From contig DMSR01000367.1 in the NCBI GenBank assembly GCA_003457145.1, positions 1-12,917 of the forward strand: DNA of 12,917 bases. Direction: 5' to 3'. This DNA comes from Bacillus sp. (in: firmicutes) (lineage in GTDB: Bacteria; Bacillota; Bacilli; Bacillales; Cytobacillaceae). Below the pieces are notes generated by a model. It ran no database searches. It was not told the origin of the DNA and saw nothing but the letters and a program-made list of their open reading frames with translations. Below are positions 1 to 6,530 of the stretch, one piece after another; within the stretch, counting starts at the first letter, position 1, and each line of letters starts with the position of its first letter. The position numbers and the translations under genes are program-made.

Positions 1-275
1 TGCTGTGGATTAGGGCCGCACAGGGCTGCTTTCAATGCTTTAATTCCATCTTCTTGGCCAACAATAGCCCCGAAGCTCGATGGTCTTACTCTTTCAGCCA
101 AGGGCTCGCTTAAAGAGATCGATCTCATTTTCTTCAGCTGTTCCATTTCTTTTCTGGATTCCCTATCAATCGAAACCTTTTGCGTACGCTGGTTTCTTAG
201 TAAGTTCCAGAAATACAGCCCGATAACAATACCAAAAAACAGCTGTATAAATAAGGCTATACCGGTCCAACTCAA
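1..275 (-). CDS. lonB: ATP-dependent protease LonB, N-terminal part (cut by window edge)
   Basis: The first 91 codons of LonB, a membrane-anchored AAA+ Lon-type protease linked to the forespore in B. subtilis. The translation opens with a single hydrophobic segment (about residues 4-23), then a basic, charged stretch and the beginning of the AAA+ domain (VRPSSF, IVGQEDGIKALKAAL, CGPNPQ). From memory it follows B. subtilis LonB almost residue for residue. I chose the TTG at 275-273 because GGGAGGG lies 7-8 bases before it (283-290) and the protein then begins MSWTGIALF as in the family. It lies downstream of clpX on the same strand, the usual Bacillus order, but the clpX terminator separates them, so it should have its own promoter in 276-466; I could not identify that promoter with confidence. 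Walker motifs and the protease domain lie outside the window. Confidence 0.93.
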   Translation of the reverse strand, partial: MSWTGIALFIQLFFGIVIGLYFWNLLRNQRTQKVSIDRESRKEMEQLKKMRSISLSEPLAERVRPSSFGAIVGQEDGIKALKAALCGPNPQ

Positions 276-467
276 TATATTTTCCCTCCCGAAAGTTGAT
301 GACTATTCGCTTTAACCTAGTTTCCCCCTCACTAAGCCAAAATAAACAATATTTTCAAGCGAATTTCCAATGCCTTCCGGTCGTGCCAGCTTAAGATTAG
401 TGTCAAAACATTTGCACCTTTTAAATAGGAGCTTTGATAAAGCACCAATAGGAATAAAATTCCACGC

Positions 468-502
468 AAAAAAAAATCCGGTGGAACAACCACCGGATTT
501 TT
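468..502 (-). terminator. Rho-independent terminator of clpX
   Basis: Perfect 8-bp GC-rich stem (477-484 with 490-497, TCCGGTGG/CCACCGGA), extended by five A:T pairs to 13 bp, with a 5-nt loop. Read on the minus strand it ends in a run of nine T. It begins 5 bases after the clpX stop codon. Confidence 0.93.
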
Positions 503-507
503 ACATA

Positions 508-1770
508 TTATGCTGAATTTCTTTCATCTTTAACTACAGTTCCATCTTCAAGAATAAGCTTGGGTGCCATGTTCTTCTCAATCGTTTCCTTTGTAATGAC
601 ACATTTCACGATATCATCACGTGAAGGAAGATCGAACATGACATCGAGCATGATCCCTTCAATGATTGAACGGAGGCCACGAGCACCGGTCTTTCGTTCG
701 ATAGCCCGTTTTGCAATTTCAACCAGGGCTTCCTCTTCAAATTCAAGCTCAACATTGTCCAGTTCAAGCATCTTCTGATATTGCTTAACAAGAGCATTTT
801 TCGGTTTAGTCAGGATTTCCACTAACGCCTCTTCATCCAATGGAGTCAAGCTGGCAATGACAGGCAGACGCCCAATAAACTCAGGAATCAATCCGAACTT
901 CAATAAGTCTTCAGGAAGTACCTTCGATAGCAATTCCTTTTTGTCAATATCCTCTTTTTTCGAATTAGAGCCGAACCCAATAACTTTTTGTCCCAGACGG
1001 CTTTTAATGATGGATTCTATACCATCAAATGCACCGCCGCAAATGAATAGGATATTCGTTGTATCGATTTGGATGAATTCTTGATGCGGGTGCTTTCTGC
1101 CTCCCTGCGGAGGTACACTTGCAACTGTTCCTTCAAGGATTTTCAGAAGTGCCTGCTGTACGCCTTCTCCTGATACATCCCTGGTAATCGATGGGTTTTC
1201 TGATTTCCTGGCTATTTTATCAATTTCATCGATGTAGATGATTCCTTTTTCTGCTTTTTCAACATCGTAATCAGCTGACTGAATCAACTTCAAGAGAATA
1301 TTCTCTACGTCTTCCCCAACATATCCTGCTTCTGTGAGAGATGTAGCATCCGCTATCGCAAACGGAACATTCAGGATACGGGCTAGAGTTTGCGCAAGCA
1401 AAGTTTTCCCGCTACCTGTTGGCCCAATCAAGGCTATATTACTCTTCGCAAGCTCTACATCGTCAATCTTGCTGTTCGAATTGATCCGCTTATAATGGTT
1501 GTAGACGGCCACAGACAGATTCTTCTTAGCCTGGTCCTGTCCGATTACATACTCCCTAAGTATATCGCGGATTTCCATCGGTTTTGGTACATCCTTAAAT
1601 TCAACTTCTTCTTCAGTGCCAAGTTCCTCTTCTACTATCTCCGTACATAATTCAATACATTCGTCACAGATATAGACGCCTGGCCCAGCAACTAATTTAC
1701 GTACCTGATCCTGCGTCTTGCCGCAGAAAGAACACTTAAGCTGCCCTTTTTCATCATTAAATTTGAACAA
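508..1770 (-). CDS. clpX: ATP-dependent Clp protease ATP-binding subunit ClpX
   Basis: ClpX is the AAA+ unfoldase that recognises substrates and feeds them into the ClpP chamber in the cytoplasm. Visible parts: N-terminal zinc-binding domain with C13, C16, C35 and C38; Walker A GPTGSGKT (116-123); pore loop GYVG (149-152); Walker B IIYIDE (177-182); RKH loop (225-227); the ClpP-docking IGF tripeptide (264-266); and a sensor-2 region with GARGLRS. I chose the TTG at 1770-1768: AAGGGGTG sits 6-7 bases upstream, and the resulting protein is 420 residues, the length of B. subtilis ClpX. An ATG 45 bases further upstream (1815) would add 15 residues not seen in the family. Trigger factor (tig), usually just upstream in Bacillus, is not in this window. 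Confidence 0.97.
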   Translation of the reverse strand: MFKFNDEKGQLKCSFCGKTQDQVRKLVAGPGVYICDECIELCTEIVEEELGTEEEVEFKDVPKPMEIRDILREYVIGQDQAKKNLSVAVYNHYKRINSNSKIDDVELAKSNIALIGPTGSGKTLLAQTLARILNVPFAIADATSLTEAGYVGEDVENILLKLIQSADYDVEKAEKGIIYIDEIDKIARKSENPSITRDVSGEGVQQALLKILEGTVASVPPQGGRKHPHQEFIQIDTTNILFICGGAFDGIESIIKSRLGQKVIGFGSNSKKEDIDKKELLSKVLPEDLLKFGLIPEFIGRLPVIASLTPLDEEALVEILTKPKNALVKQYQKMLELDNVELEFEEEALVEIAKRAIERKTGARGLRSIIEGIMLDVMFDLPSRDDIVKCVITKETIEKNMAPKLILEDGTVVKDERNSA

Positions 1771-1879
1771 TGCCTTCACCCCTTGAGAACTTCTAAACAA
1801 TATATAAAGCTGCAATTCATAAGCAATCGAAAAGTTAAGTAACCGTTATTCCGCCAGTATTCCAGCAGTTATGTATTGC

Positions 1880-1908
1880 ATTGTATCACATTTTGACAAG
1901 GTCAGGAA
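1880..1908 (-). promoter_or_regulatory. Candidate sigma-A promoter of clpX (extended -10)
   Basis: On the minus strand TACAAT (1885-1880) is preceded by TGA, giving an extended -10 (TGATACAAT). A weak -35, TTCCTG (1908-1903), lies 17 bases upstream. The predicted start is near 1873, giving a clpX leader of about 100 nt. I see no clear CtsR operator. Confidence 0.5.
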
Positions 1909-1918
1909 ATAATAACGC

Positions 1919-1947
1919 TTGACATGGATAAGTTTCGTGCTTATGAA
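1919..1947 (+). promoter_or_regulatory. Sigma-A-like promoter reading rightward from the clpX upstream region
   Basis: Perfect -35 TTGACA (1919-1924), 17-base spacer, then TATGAA (1942-1947). The predicted start is near 1954. No coding gene follows for 600 bases; the transcript would meet the hairpin at 2065-2102. Confidence 0.45.
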
Positions 1948-1953
1948 TCATGG

Positions 1954-2110
1954 AAAAAAATATGTACTAAATCATCTTAACCATAAATAGCGCCATTAAA
2001 TCGGCATAAACGTAATTGCTAAAAAATTATGTATGTATAAAGCTTAAAACACTATGTATTATTGTAGAAAACAAGGCACGATAACTCGCGCCTTGTTTTC
2101 TATTTATTAT
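1954..2110 (+). ncRNA. Possible small RNA or terminated leader
   Basis: The TTGACA-17-TATGAA promoter and the terminator-like hairpin bound a transcript of roughly 150 nt with no convincing reading frame. It could be an independent small RNA, or an attenuated leader of the exporter genes at 2564 that was later separated from them by the repeat at 2129-2480. I do not recognise an RNA family. Evidence is limited to the two flanking signals. Confidence 0.22.
2065..2110 (+). terminator. Terminator-like hairpin
   Basis: Perfect 13-bp inverted repeat (2065-2077 with 2090-2102, arms read TAGAAAACAAGGC and its complement) with a 12-nt loop. The right arm contains TTTT and runs into TATTTATTAT, so it can act for a rightward transcript. 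The minus-strand reading has no good T run. Confidence 0.5.
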
Positions 2111-2128
2111 AAAATTTACTTCGAGTAT

Positions 2129-2480
2129 TGTCTAGCTCCAGCACCTATCCCTCGAATCGCTTGTGCGGCTGCGGCTCCTAGAAACTCCAAACTTCAACTC
2201 CGCCGGCAGAAGCAAAAAGCGCTTGTTTGTCGGAGTCTCCAGTTTCTGCGTTTCTGGGCAGTCGGCTACACATTTCGATTTCTGTTCGCTCAGGTGAAGT
2301 CAAAGAACGACTTCACCCGTCGGCCCTTCGACGGACAGGATGTCCTAGTGCCGACGTTGCTATGGACGTGGCGGTTTTAGTCGGGCGAAGTACAGGAAGT
2401 ACTAGACGCGACAGCCGCAGGACGTGGCGCTTTAGTCGCGCAGCGCGTGTCGAGGCTGACCAAGGCGCTTGCGCTTTTCT
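2129..2480. repeat. GC-rich, hairpin-rich intergenic repeat element (non-coding)
   Basis: Composition changes sharply from AT-rich flanks to GC-rich sequence. The ends form imperfect inverted repeats: AGCTCCAGCACCT (2134-2146) against the complement of AGGCGCTTGCGCT (2463-2475), 10 of 13 matching. Inside are several nested hairpins: 2293-2301 with 2309-2317 (9 bp perfect), 2319-2324 with 2350-2355, AGGATGTCCT, and AGTAC/GTACT near 2390. The opening TCTAGCTCCAGC and closing GGCGCTTGCGCTTTTCTT match, in my recollection, a dispersed repeat frequent in intergenic regions of Bacillus relatives. Two open frames across it (2054-2380 and 2227-2523) are rich in Arg and Ser, lack domains and are probably not genes. 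No transposase is present, so any movement would need help in trans. Confidence 0.6.
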
Positions 2481-2487
2481 TATTTAT

Positions 2488-2514
2488 TTGGTTGCTAATA
2501 GACTCTCTTATGAT
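2488..2514 (+). promoter_or_regulatory. Weak candidate promoter of the ThrE-type pair
   Basis: TTGGTT (2488-2493) and TATGAT (2509-2514) with a short 15-base spacer, just after the repeat element. The predicted start near 2521 would leave a 43-nt leader before ATG 2564. Confidence 0.22.
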
Positions 2515-2563
2515 TTAAACTGATAAAGAAATTTATATGGACGGATTGGTAAGTGAGACGATT

Positions 2564-3322
2564 ATGGATAATCAGGATCAAACATATGAAGTTATGCGGG
2601 CTTGCCTGCTCGCAGGTAAAATCATGCTCCAGAGCGGTGCGGAGACATACAGGGTTGAGGATACGATGGCAAGGATGGCATCGGCTTTAGGGGTGAGCCA
2701 GACTCACAGCTATGTAACACCGACAGGCATCATTTTTTCAGTTGAGGGAAATGGTCCGGAGAGAACTAAGCTAGTACGAATTTCTGATCGAACCACAGAT
2801 TTAAGAAAAGTAGCGATGGTCAATAGTGTTTCTCGCAGCATCAGCAGCGGGGAGGTAGGGCTTAAGGAGGCGTGCAGGCTTCTAGCTGAGATTGAATCAG
2901 CTAATTTAGCGTATTCATTTTATCTCCAGCTTGCTGCAGCAGCGATTGCAAGCGGCTGCTTTACAATCATGTTCAGGGGTAGCTGGATGGACTTTCTTCC
3001 ATCAATGGCTGCAGGAGGGATTGGATACTTCCTGGTCGTCTATTTCCACCGGATAGTGCCGGTGAAATTTTTTGCCGAATTCCTGTCATCGTTCTTTATT
3101 GGAATGGTTTCATTTTTCTTTGTAAAGTTTGGCCTTGGCCAGGAACTGGATAAAATCATTATTGGCTCGGTAATGCCGTTGGTTCCGGGATTATTAATTA
3201 CCAATGCAGTCAGGGATTTGATGGCCGGGCATTTGGTATCGGGGTTGTCAAAAGGAGCCGAAGCTTTATTGACTGCCTTTGCGATTGGTTCCGGAATTGC
3301 TGCGATTTTATCATTCTTATAG
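2564..3322 (+). CDS. ThrE/YjjP-type threonine/serine exporter subunit (large)
   Basis: Integral membrane protein of the ThrE_1 (YjjP, DUF1212) family, which works with a small YjjB-type partner; characterised members export threonine/serine or, in E. coli YjjPB, are linked to succinate export. The 252-residue protein has the family's N-terminal conserved block (SGAETYRVEDTMARM, residues 24-38; THSYVTPTGI), a soluble region to about residue 115, then about five membrane segments and the second conserved block PGLLITNAVRDLMAGHL (208-224). Start choice is uncertain. ATG 2564 has AAGTGAG six bases upstream and suits the candidate promoter; the in-frame ATG at 2537 would add nine residues but has no visible ribosome binding site. 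The stop is 15 bases before the next gene, so the two are surely co-transcribed. Substrate cannot be read from sequence. Confidence 0.88.
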   Translation: MDNQDQTYEVMRACLLAGKIMLQSGAETYRVEDTMARMASALGVSQTHSYVTPTGIIFSVEGNGPERTKLVRISDRTTDLRKVAMVNSVSRSISSGEVGLKEACRLLAEIESANLAYSFYLQLAAAAIASGCFTIMFRGSWMDFLPSMAAGGIGYFLVVYFHRIVPVKFFAEFLSSFFIGMVSFFFVKFGLGQELDKIIIGSVMPLVPGLLITNAVRDLMAGHLVSGLSKGAEALLTAFAIGSGIAAILSFL

Positions 3323-3337
3323 CCAGGAGGTTCAGCC

Positions 3338-3781
3338 ATGTCATATATTGAACAGCTAGTAACAAGTTTTATCGCTTCTGCGGCTTTCGGCATCCTTTTT
3401 AATGCGCCAAAGGAGTCGCTGATTAAATGCGGATTTTCCGGTATGATTGGCTGGATTGTCTTTTTCGCACTAGATGAAAATGGATTCGGAACAATTTTCG
3501 CAACGCTGATGGCCTCATTTTTAATTGCAGTGGTCAGTCAGGTGTTCGCAAAGGCATATCGTACACCGATTATCGTTTTCAGTGTCGCCGGGATTATCCC
3601 GTTAGTACCAGGTGGTCTAGCCTACGATGCGATGAGGAATTTCGTAGAGAATGATTATAATACCGCCGTATCACTTGCCGCAAAAGCATCGATGATTTCC
3701 GGGGCAATTGCAGTCGGACTCGTCTTCTCCGAGGTAATCAATCAGGTGATCCGCCGTTCAAGCTTAGGGCCTTCTAAGTAA
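3338..3781 (+). CDS. ThrE/YjjB-type threonine/serine exporter subunit (small)
   Basis: 147-residue membrane protein of the ThrE_2 (YjjB, DUF3815) family, partner of the preceding gene. It has about four to five hydrophobic segments and the family signature IIPLVPGGLAYDAMRNFVE (about residues 88-106), which resembles the PLVPGLL block of the large subunit. In actinobacterial ThrE the two parts are fused in one chain; here they are separate genes, the usual Bacillus and enterobacterial arrangement. The start is secure: CAGGAGG lies 8-9 bases before the ATG. The operon ends with the terminator at 3798-3838. Confidence 0.88.
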   Translation: MSYIEQLVTSFIASAAFGILFNAPKESLIKCGFSGMIGWIVFFALDENGFGTIFATLMASFLIAVVSQVFAKAYRTPIIVFSVAGIIPLVPGGLAYDAMRNFVENDYNTAVSLAAKASMISGAIAVGLVFSEVINQVIRRSSLGPSK

Positions 3782-3797
3782 ATTCAGCAAAATCAGT

Positions 3798-3838
3798 AGG
3801 GAGTACATTTTTTCCTAAAGGTGTACTCTCTATTTTTA
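3798..3838 (+). terminator. Terminator of the ThrE-type operon
   Basis: 10-bp stem AGGGAGTACA (3798-3807) with TGTACTCTCT (3822-3831), one G:U pair, then ATTTTTATTTT. Confidence 0.82.
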
Positions 3839-3945
3839 TTTTCATCTGAGTACAATAGATAAAGTAATTTACATTATTGTAAAAGGGAAGAGAAGATGGA
3901 AATTCTATTAATCAGTTATGGTGTATCTGAAGGAGTAATAATGTT

Positions 3946-3979
3946 AAGAGCCCGGACCGTTTATTGGATCCGGGCTCTT
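3946..3979 (-). terminator. Probable terminator of the YhdH-type oxidoreductase gene
   Basis: Perfect 11-bp inverted repeat AAGAGCCCGGA (3946-3956) with its complement (3969-3979), 12-nt loop. It starts 3 bases after the minus-strand gene's stop codon. The T run on the minus strand is poor (AACATTATTAC), so position and stem strength are the main support. Confidence 0.6.
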
Positions 3980-3982
3980 CTA

Positions 3983-4972
3983 TTAAAGCTTTACAATTGT
4001 CCGTCCGCGGTTCTTGCCTTTCAGTATCTCAGATAGAACACCTGGCAAATCCTCAAGTTTCACTTCATTTTGAATAGTTTCCAAAAGTCCAGCAGGCTTC
4101 AAGTCACTTGCCATCCGCTCCCACAGCAGCTTTCTTGTTTCCATTGGGCAGTATACAGAATCGATGCCGAGCAGATTGATCCCCCGGAGGATGAATGGGA
4201 AGACAGTCGCTGGTACATCCGTGCCTCCAGTCAAGCCGCTGACAGCAACTGACCCGCTATAATCGAGCTTGCTGAGGATTGAAGACAAAGTTTTGCCGCC
4301 AACTGGGTCAACCGCGGCAGCCCAAAGCTGTTTGTCTAATGGCTTGACTTTTTCCCCGATCAGCTCCTCCCGGCTGATTATCTCGAAGGCGCCGATTTTT
4401 CGTAAATATTCATGCTCCGACTCTTTGCCGGTGCTCGCAACAACCTGATAGCCTCGCTTGGCCAGCATCGCAACCGCTATACTGCCTACTCCGCCCGTTG
4501 CCCCGGTAACAAGCACCTTTCCTTTTTCAGGAGTTAGTCCATTTTCCTCAAGACGATGGACGGATAATGCCGCGGTAAAGCCGGCAGTTCCATAGATCAT
4601 TGCTTCTCTCAAAGTAATGTCCTTTGGCAAAGGAACAACCCATTCTCCGGGAACCCTCGCATATTCACTGTAACCACCGTAATGAGAGACGCCTATCTCA
4701 TAGCTTGTCGCTATGACCTCATCCCCTTTAGAAAACCTGCTGTCTTCTGAACTCACAACCGTTCCAGCAAGGTCAATACCAGGCACGAACGGGTAGGCTC
4801 TGACAATTTTTCCATTGGGGATGCTTGCTAATCCGTCCTTATAGTTCACGCTTGAATAGGCAACTTTAACGACCACATCCCCAGCAGGGAGATCGTCAAG
4901 GCTAATCGTTTTTATCTGTGCCGAAAAATTGCCGTCAGTCTTATCAACAACAAAAGCTTTGAAATTATCCAT
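3983..4972 (-). CDS. YhdH/YhfP (AcuI-type) NADPH-dependent medium-chain oxidoreductase
   Basis: A 329-residue zinc-independent member of the medium-chain dehydrogenase/reductase superfamily, cytoplasmic, closest in memory to E. coli YhdH and B. subtilis YhfP; characterised AcuI members reduce acryloyl-CoA to propionyl-CoA with NADPH. Visible: the GroES-like N-terminal half with SSVNYKDGL (41-49) and PGIDLAGTV (64-72); the Rossmann nucleotide-binding turn VTGATGGVGS (155-164); a subfamily-type MIYGTAGFTAALSV segment (125-138); and the ending GRTIVKL. The zinc-ligand cysteines of alcohol dehydrogenases are absent, as expected. Start ATG 4972-4970 has AAAGGAAG eight bases upstream. Single gene, divergent from the redox operon at 5361 and not obviously related to it. 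The actual substrate is unknown; 'quinone oxidoreductase' is the usual loose name. Confidence 0.9.
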   Translation of the reverse strand: MDNFKAFVVDKTDGNFSAQIKTISLDDLPAGDVVVKVAYSSVNYKDGLASIPNGKIVRAYPFVPGIDLAGTVVSSEDSRFSKGDEVIATSYEIGVSHYGGYSEYARVPGEWVVPLPKDITLREAMIYGTAGFTAALSVHRLEENGLTPEKGKVLVTGATGGVGSIAVAMLAKRGYQVVASTGKESEHEYLRKIGAFEIISREELIGEKVKPLDKQLWAAAVDPVGGKTLSSILSKLDYSGSVAVSGLTGGTDVPATVFPFILRGINLLGIDSVYCPMETRKLLWERMASDLKPAGLLETIQNEVKLEDLPGVLSEILKGKNRGRTIVKL

Positions 4973-5004
4973 GATCTAACTTCCTTTCAGTTTTTGATAG
5001 CTTA

Positions 5005-5034
5005 AGTATAGGTAAAAACAATCAGAACTTCTAA
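5005..5034 (-). promoter_or_regulatory. Weak candidate promoter of the YhdH-type gene
   Basis: On the minus strand TATACT (5010-5005) is a good -10; the -35 TTAGAA (5034-5029) at 18 bases is poor. The leader to ATG 4972 would be about 25 nt. Confidence 0.3.
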
Positions 5035-5159
5035 TAACTCACACCTTTTAAACAGAGCCAATAATTCTAGCAAAAAAACCAGAGGAACCAATATGACTTT
5101 TGTCGCTTTCGATTCTAAATATTACAGAATTGTGTACAGTTTAGCCAATCGTAATCTGG

Positions 5160-5175
5160 TGTGACGGACTTCACA
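5160..5175 (+). promoter_or_regulatory. FNR-type operator (perfect TGTGA-N6-TCACA)
   Basis: TGTGACGGACTTCACA is an exact match to the TGTGA-N6-TCACA consensus of the CRP/FNR family, which B. subtilis Fnr uses to activate anaerobic genes such as narGHJI and narK. Its centre (5167.5) lies 41.5 bases upstream of the start predicted from the TAAGAT -10 at 5197-5202, the spacing of class II activated promoters. The next gene downstream encodes a NarI-like membrane subunit. Another CRP-family regulator could use the same site. Confidence 0.75.
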
Positions 5176-5196
5176 TATCTTTTAAACTGCCTATCT

Positions 5197-5202
5197 TAAG
5201 AT
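5197..5202 (+). promoter_or_regulatory. -10 element of the FNR-dependent promoter
   Basis: TAAGAT at 5197-5202 with no recognisable -35, as expected for an activator-dependent promoter. The predicted start is near 5209. Confidence 0.5.
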
Positions 5203-5208
5203 TTAATT

Positions 5209-5360
5209 AAATAAGGTTTATCATGGCTGGTAATGCTTCAAAACATTGCCAAATCAATTTATCACTATTCACAAAGTGTTTACATTTCAACTCTTTTTGA
5301 ACGGTTTTTCCATGATAAGATACTTTTAAATCGAATGTGATTCACAGGGAGGTAGCAGAG
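5209..5360 (+). promoter_or_regulatory. 5' leader of the redox operon
   Basis: About 150 untranslated bases between the predicted start and the TTG codon. It holds a short imperfect hairpin (TGGTAATG 5228-5235 with CATTGCCA 5244-5251), a second possible -10 (TAAGAT, 5316-5321, no good -35) and a perfect palindrome TGTGATTCACA (5336-5346) just before the ribosome binding site GGGAGG (5347-5352). The palindrome has FNR-like half sites but a 1-base gap, so FNR binding in the normal mode is unlikely. Confidence 0.4.
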
Positions 5361-6530
5361 TTGTACAAATTCGAGAGATCCTTTTATTCCAAAACTAGCA
5401 TGTATTCCTTTGTCGTTGTGCTCATTTTATTTTTCTCAATGTGGGTATCAACTTCTAAATTTGTCCATATAGACATGGCGCTTTTAGGCTATGCGATTGC
5501 TTCTTCAATCTTTGCGATTGGTTTGACAATCAGGATGAGCTTCTGGCTTTACCGGAAAGCAACAAACCGAGTGGCATCTCGAAGCGTGACAAATCTTTTC
5601 AACAAAGAACGATTAAAAAGAAACACTAAAGCGATTCTTAAAACAACAATTGATAATATCGTGCTTCAAAAATTCATTTTTCAGCGGGGTCTTTACCGGG
5701 GAATCCAGCATTTCATGATTTCATGGGGCTGTATCATTTCTTTCGGCATCACGTTCGGACTTACATTTGGCTGGATGCGCTTTGACTTGATCGACCCTGA
5801 AACCTATCAGATTGTGGTCTTTAATTTTCCAACAATGACAATGGCTGCGCACGGATTGTTTGCTGAAATCGTTTATAACGGATTGAATATCGGAGCAATA
5901 ATGGTTTTGATCGGTGCTGTAATGGCGCTTTACAGACGGATCACTGACTACGATGTGAAAGTAACACAGCGGTTCGAGTTTGATATTTTACCATTGTTAA
6001 TCCTTCTGGCTGTAACAGTAACTGGGTTGATCCTGACAATCCAATACACTTTCCTGGATGGCTGGATGCACCACTATATGTCACTGACACACCAGGTTAC
6101 CGTCATCATCATGCTCGTATACTTCCCATTCGGGAAATTGTTCCACGTGCCGATCAGGCCGCTGGCAACAGCCGTTCCAATGAGTTATCAAGAGGTGGTA
6201 AAAGTGGATACGAAAGCATGCAAGAGCTGCGGGCAGCCATACAGCAACGATGACCAGATTGCTGACGTCCAGGCTATATTGAAAAGCCAGAACTTCGACC
6301 TTAAGCTTTCTGACGGAACATACCTTTCAGATTACTGCACAGGATGCCGCCGCAGGATGCGCGCCTTGAAACAGATGAATATGGAAGCGCCAAAGGGCGA
6401 TCCTTATGGACCAGTCAACACAAATAACGGAATTCATATATCAGGCTTCAGCAAAAAACGTTCAGAAGAATTTTACGGATTTGAACAAGATTCAAAGGAG
6501 GAAACAGAACATGAGCCAGTTTCTCGTTAA
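5361..6530 (+). CDS. NarI-like cytochrome b membrane subunit with C-terminal four-cysteine domain
   Basis: 389-residue protein with about six hydrophobic segments (near residues 14-36, 39-64, 114-138, 174-191, 207-230, 242-262), a charged tail, and features of the NarI/HdrE/DsrM-type heme b family that passes quinol electrons to a reductase. H244 and H262, in HQ...PFGKLFH, are 18 apart, the same spacing as the heme ligands H187/H205 of E. coli NarI. H117 in RGIQHFMISWG and H164 are further ligand candidates. After the last helix comes a soluble domain with CKSC (287-290) and CTGC (326-329), able to hold a metal or Fe-S centre and not part of NarI. I chose TTG 5361 because GGGAGG lies eight bases upstream; an in-frame GTG at 5337 lies before that site. 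The 3' end overlaps the next gene by 20 bases, implying coupling. Family membership is my reading of motifs. Confidence 0.75.
   Translation: MYKFERSFYSKTSMYSFVVVLILFFSMWVSTSKFVHIDMALLGYAIASSIFAIGLTIRMSFWLYRKATNRVASRSVTNLFNKERLKRNTKAILKTTIDNIVLQKFIFQRGLYRGIQHFMISWGCIISFGITFGLTFGWMRFDLIDPETYQIVVFNFPTMTMAAHGLFAEIVYNGLNIGAIMVLIGAVMALYRRITDYDVKVTQRFEFDILPLLILLAVTVTGLILTIQYTFLDGWMHHYMSLTHQVTVIIMLVYFPFGKLFHVPIRPLATAVPMSYQEVVKVDTKACKSCGQPYSNDDQIADVQAILKSQNFDLKLSDGTYLSDYCTGCRRRMRALKQMNMEAPKGDPYGPVNTNNGIHISGFSKKRSEEFYGFEQDSKEETEHEPVSR

Noticed and set aside
300..466. Sigma-F promoter for lonB
   Set aside because: A minus-strand GAAAATATTG resembles the sigma-F -10, but no GYATA-like -35 sits at the right distance.
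2054..2523. Two overlapping plus-strand open frames (108 and 98 codons) across the repeat element
   Set aside because: They follow the GC-rich hairpins, have no convincing ribosome sites or domains, and overlap each other in different frames.
3896..4039. 47-codon frame starting after GGGAAGAG
   Set aside because: It runs through the terminator hairpin and antisense into the 3' end of the YhdH-type gene, so chance is the better explanation.
5093..5164. 23-codon frame with AGAGGAA upstream, ending inside the FNR box
   Set aside because: Too short to judge; it lies upstream of the predicted transcription start and has no recognisable peptide.
5336..5346. TGTGATTCACA as a second FNR site
   Set aside because: Half sites match but are separated by one base instead of six, and the position is in the leader next to the ribosome site.
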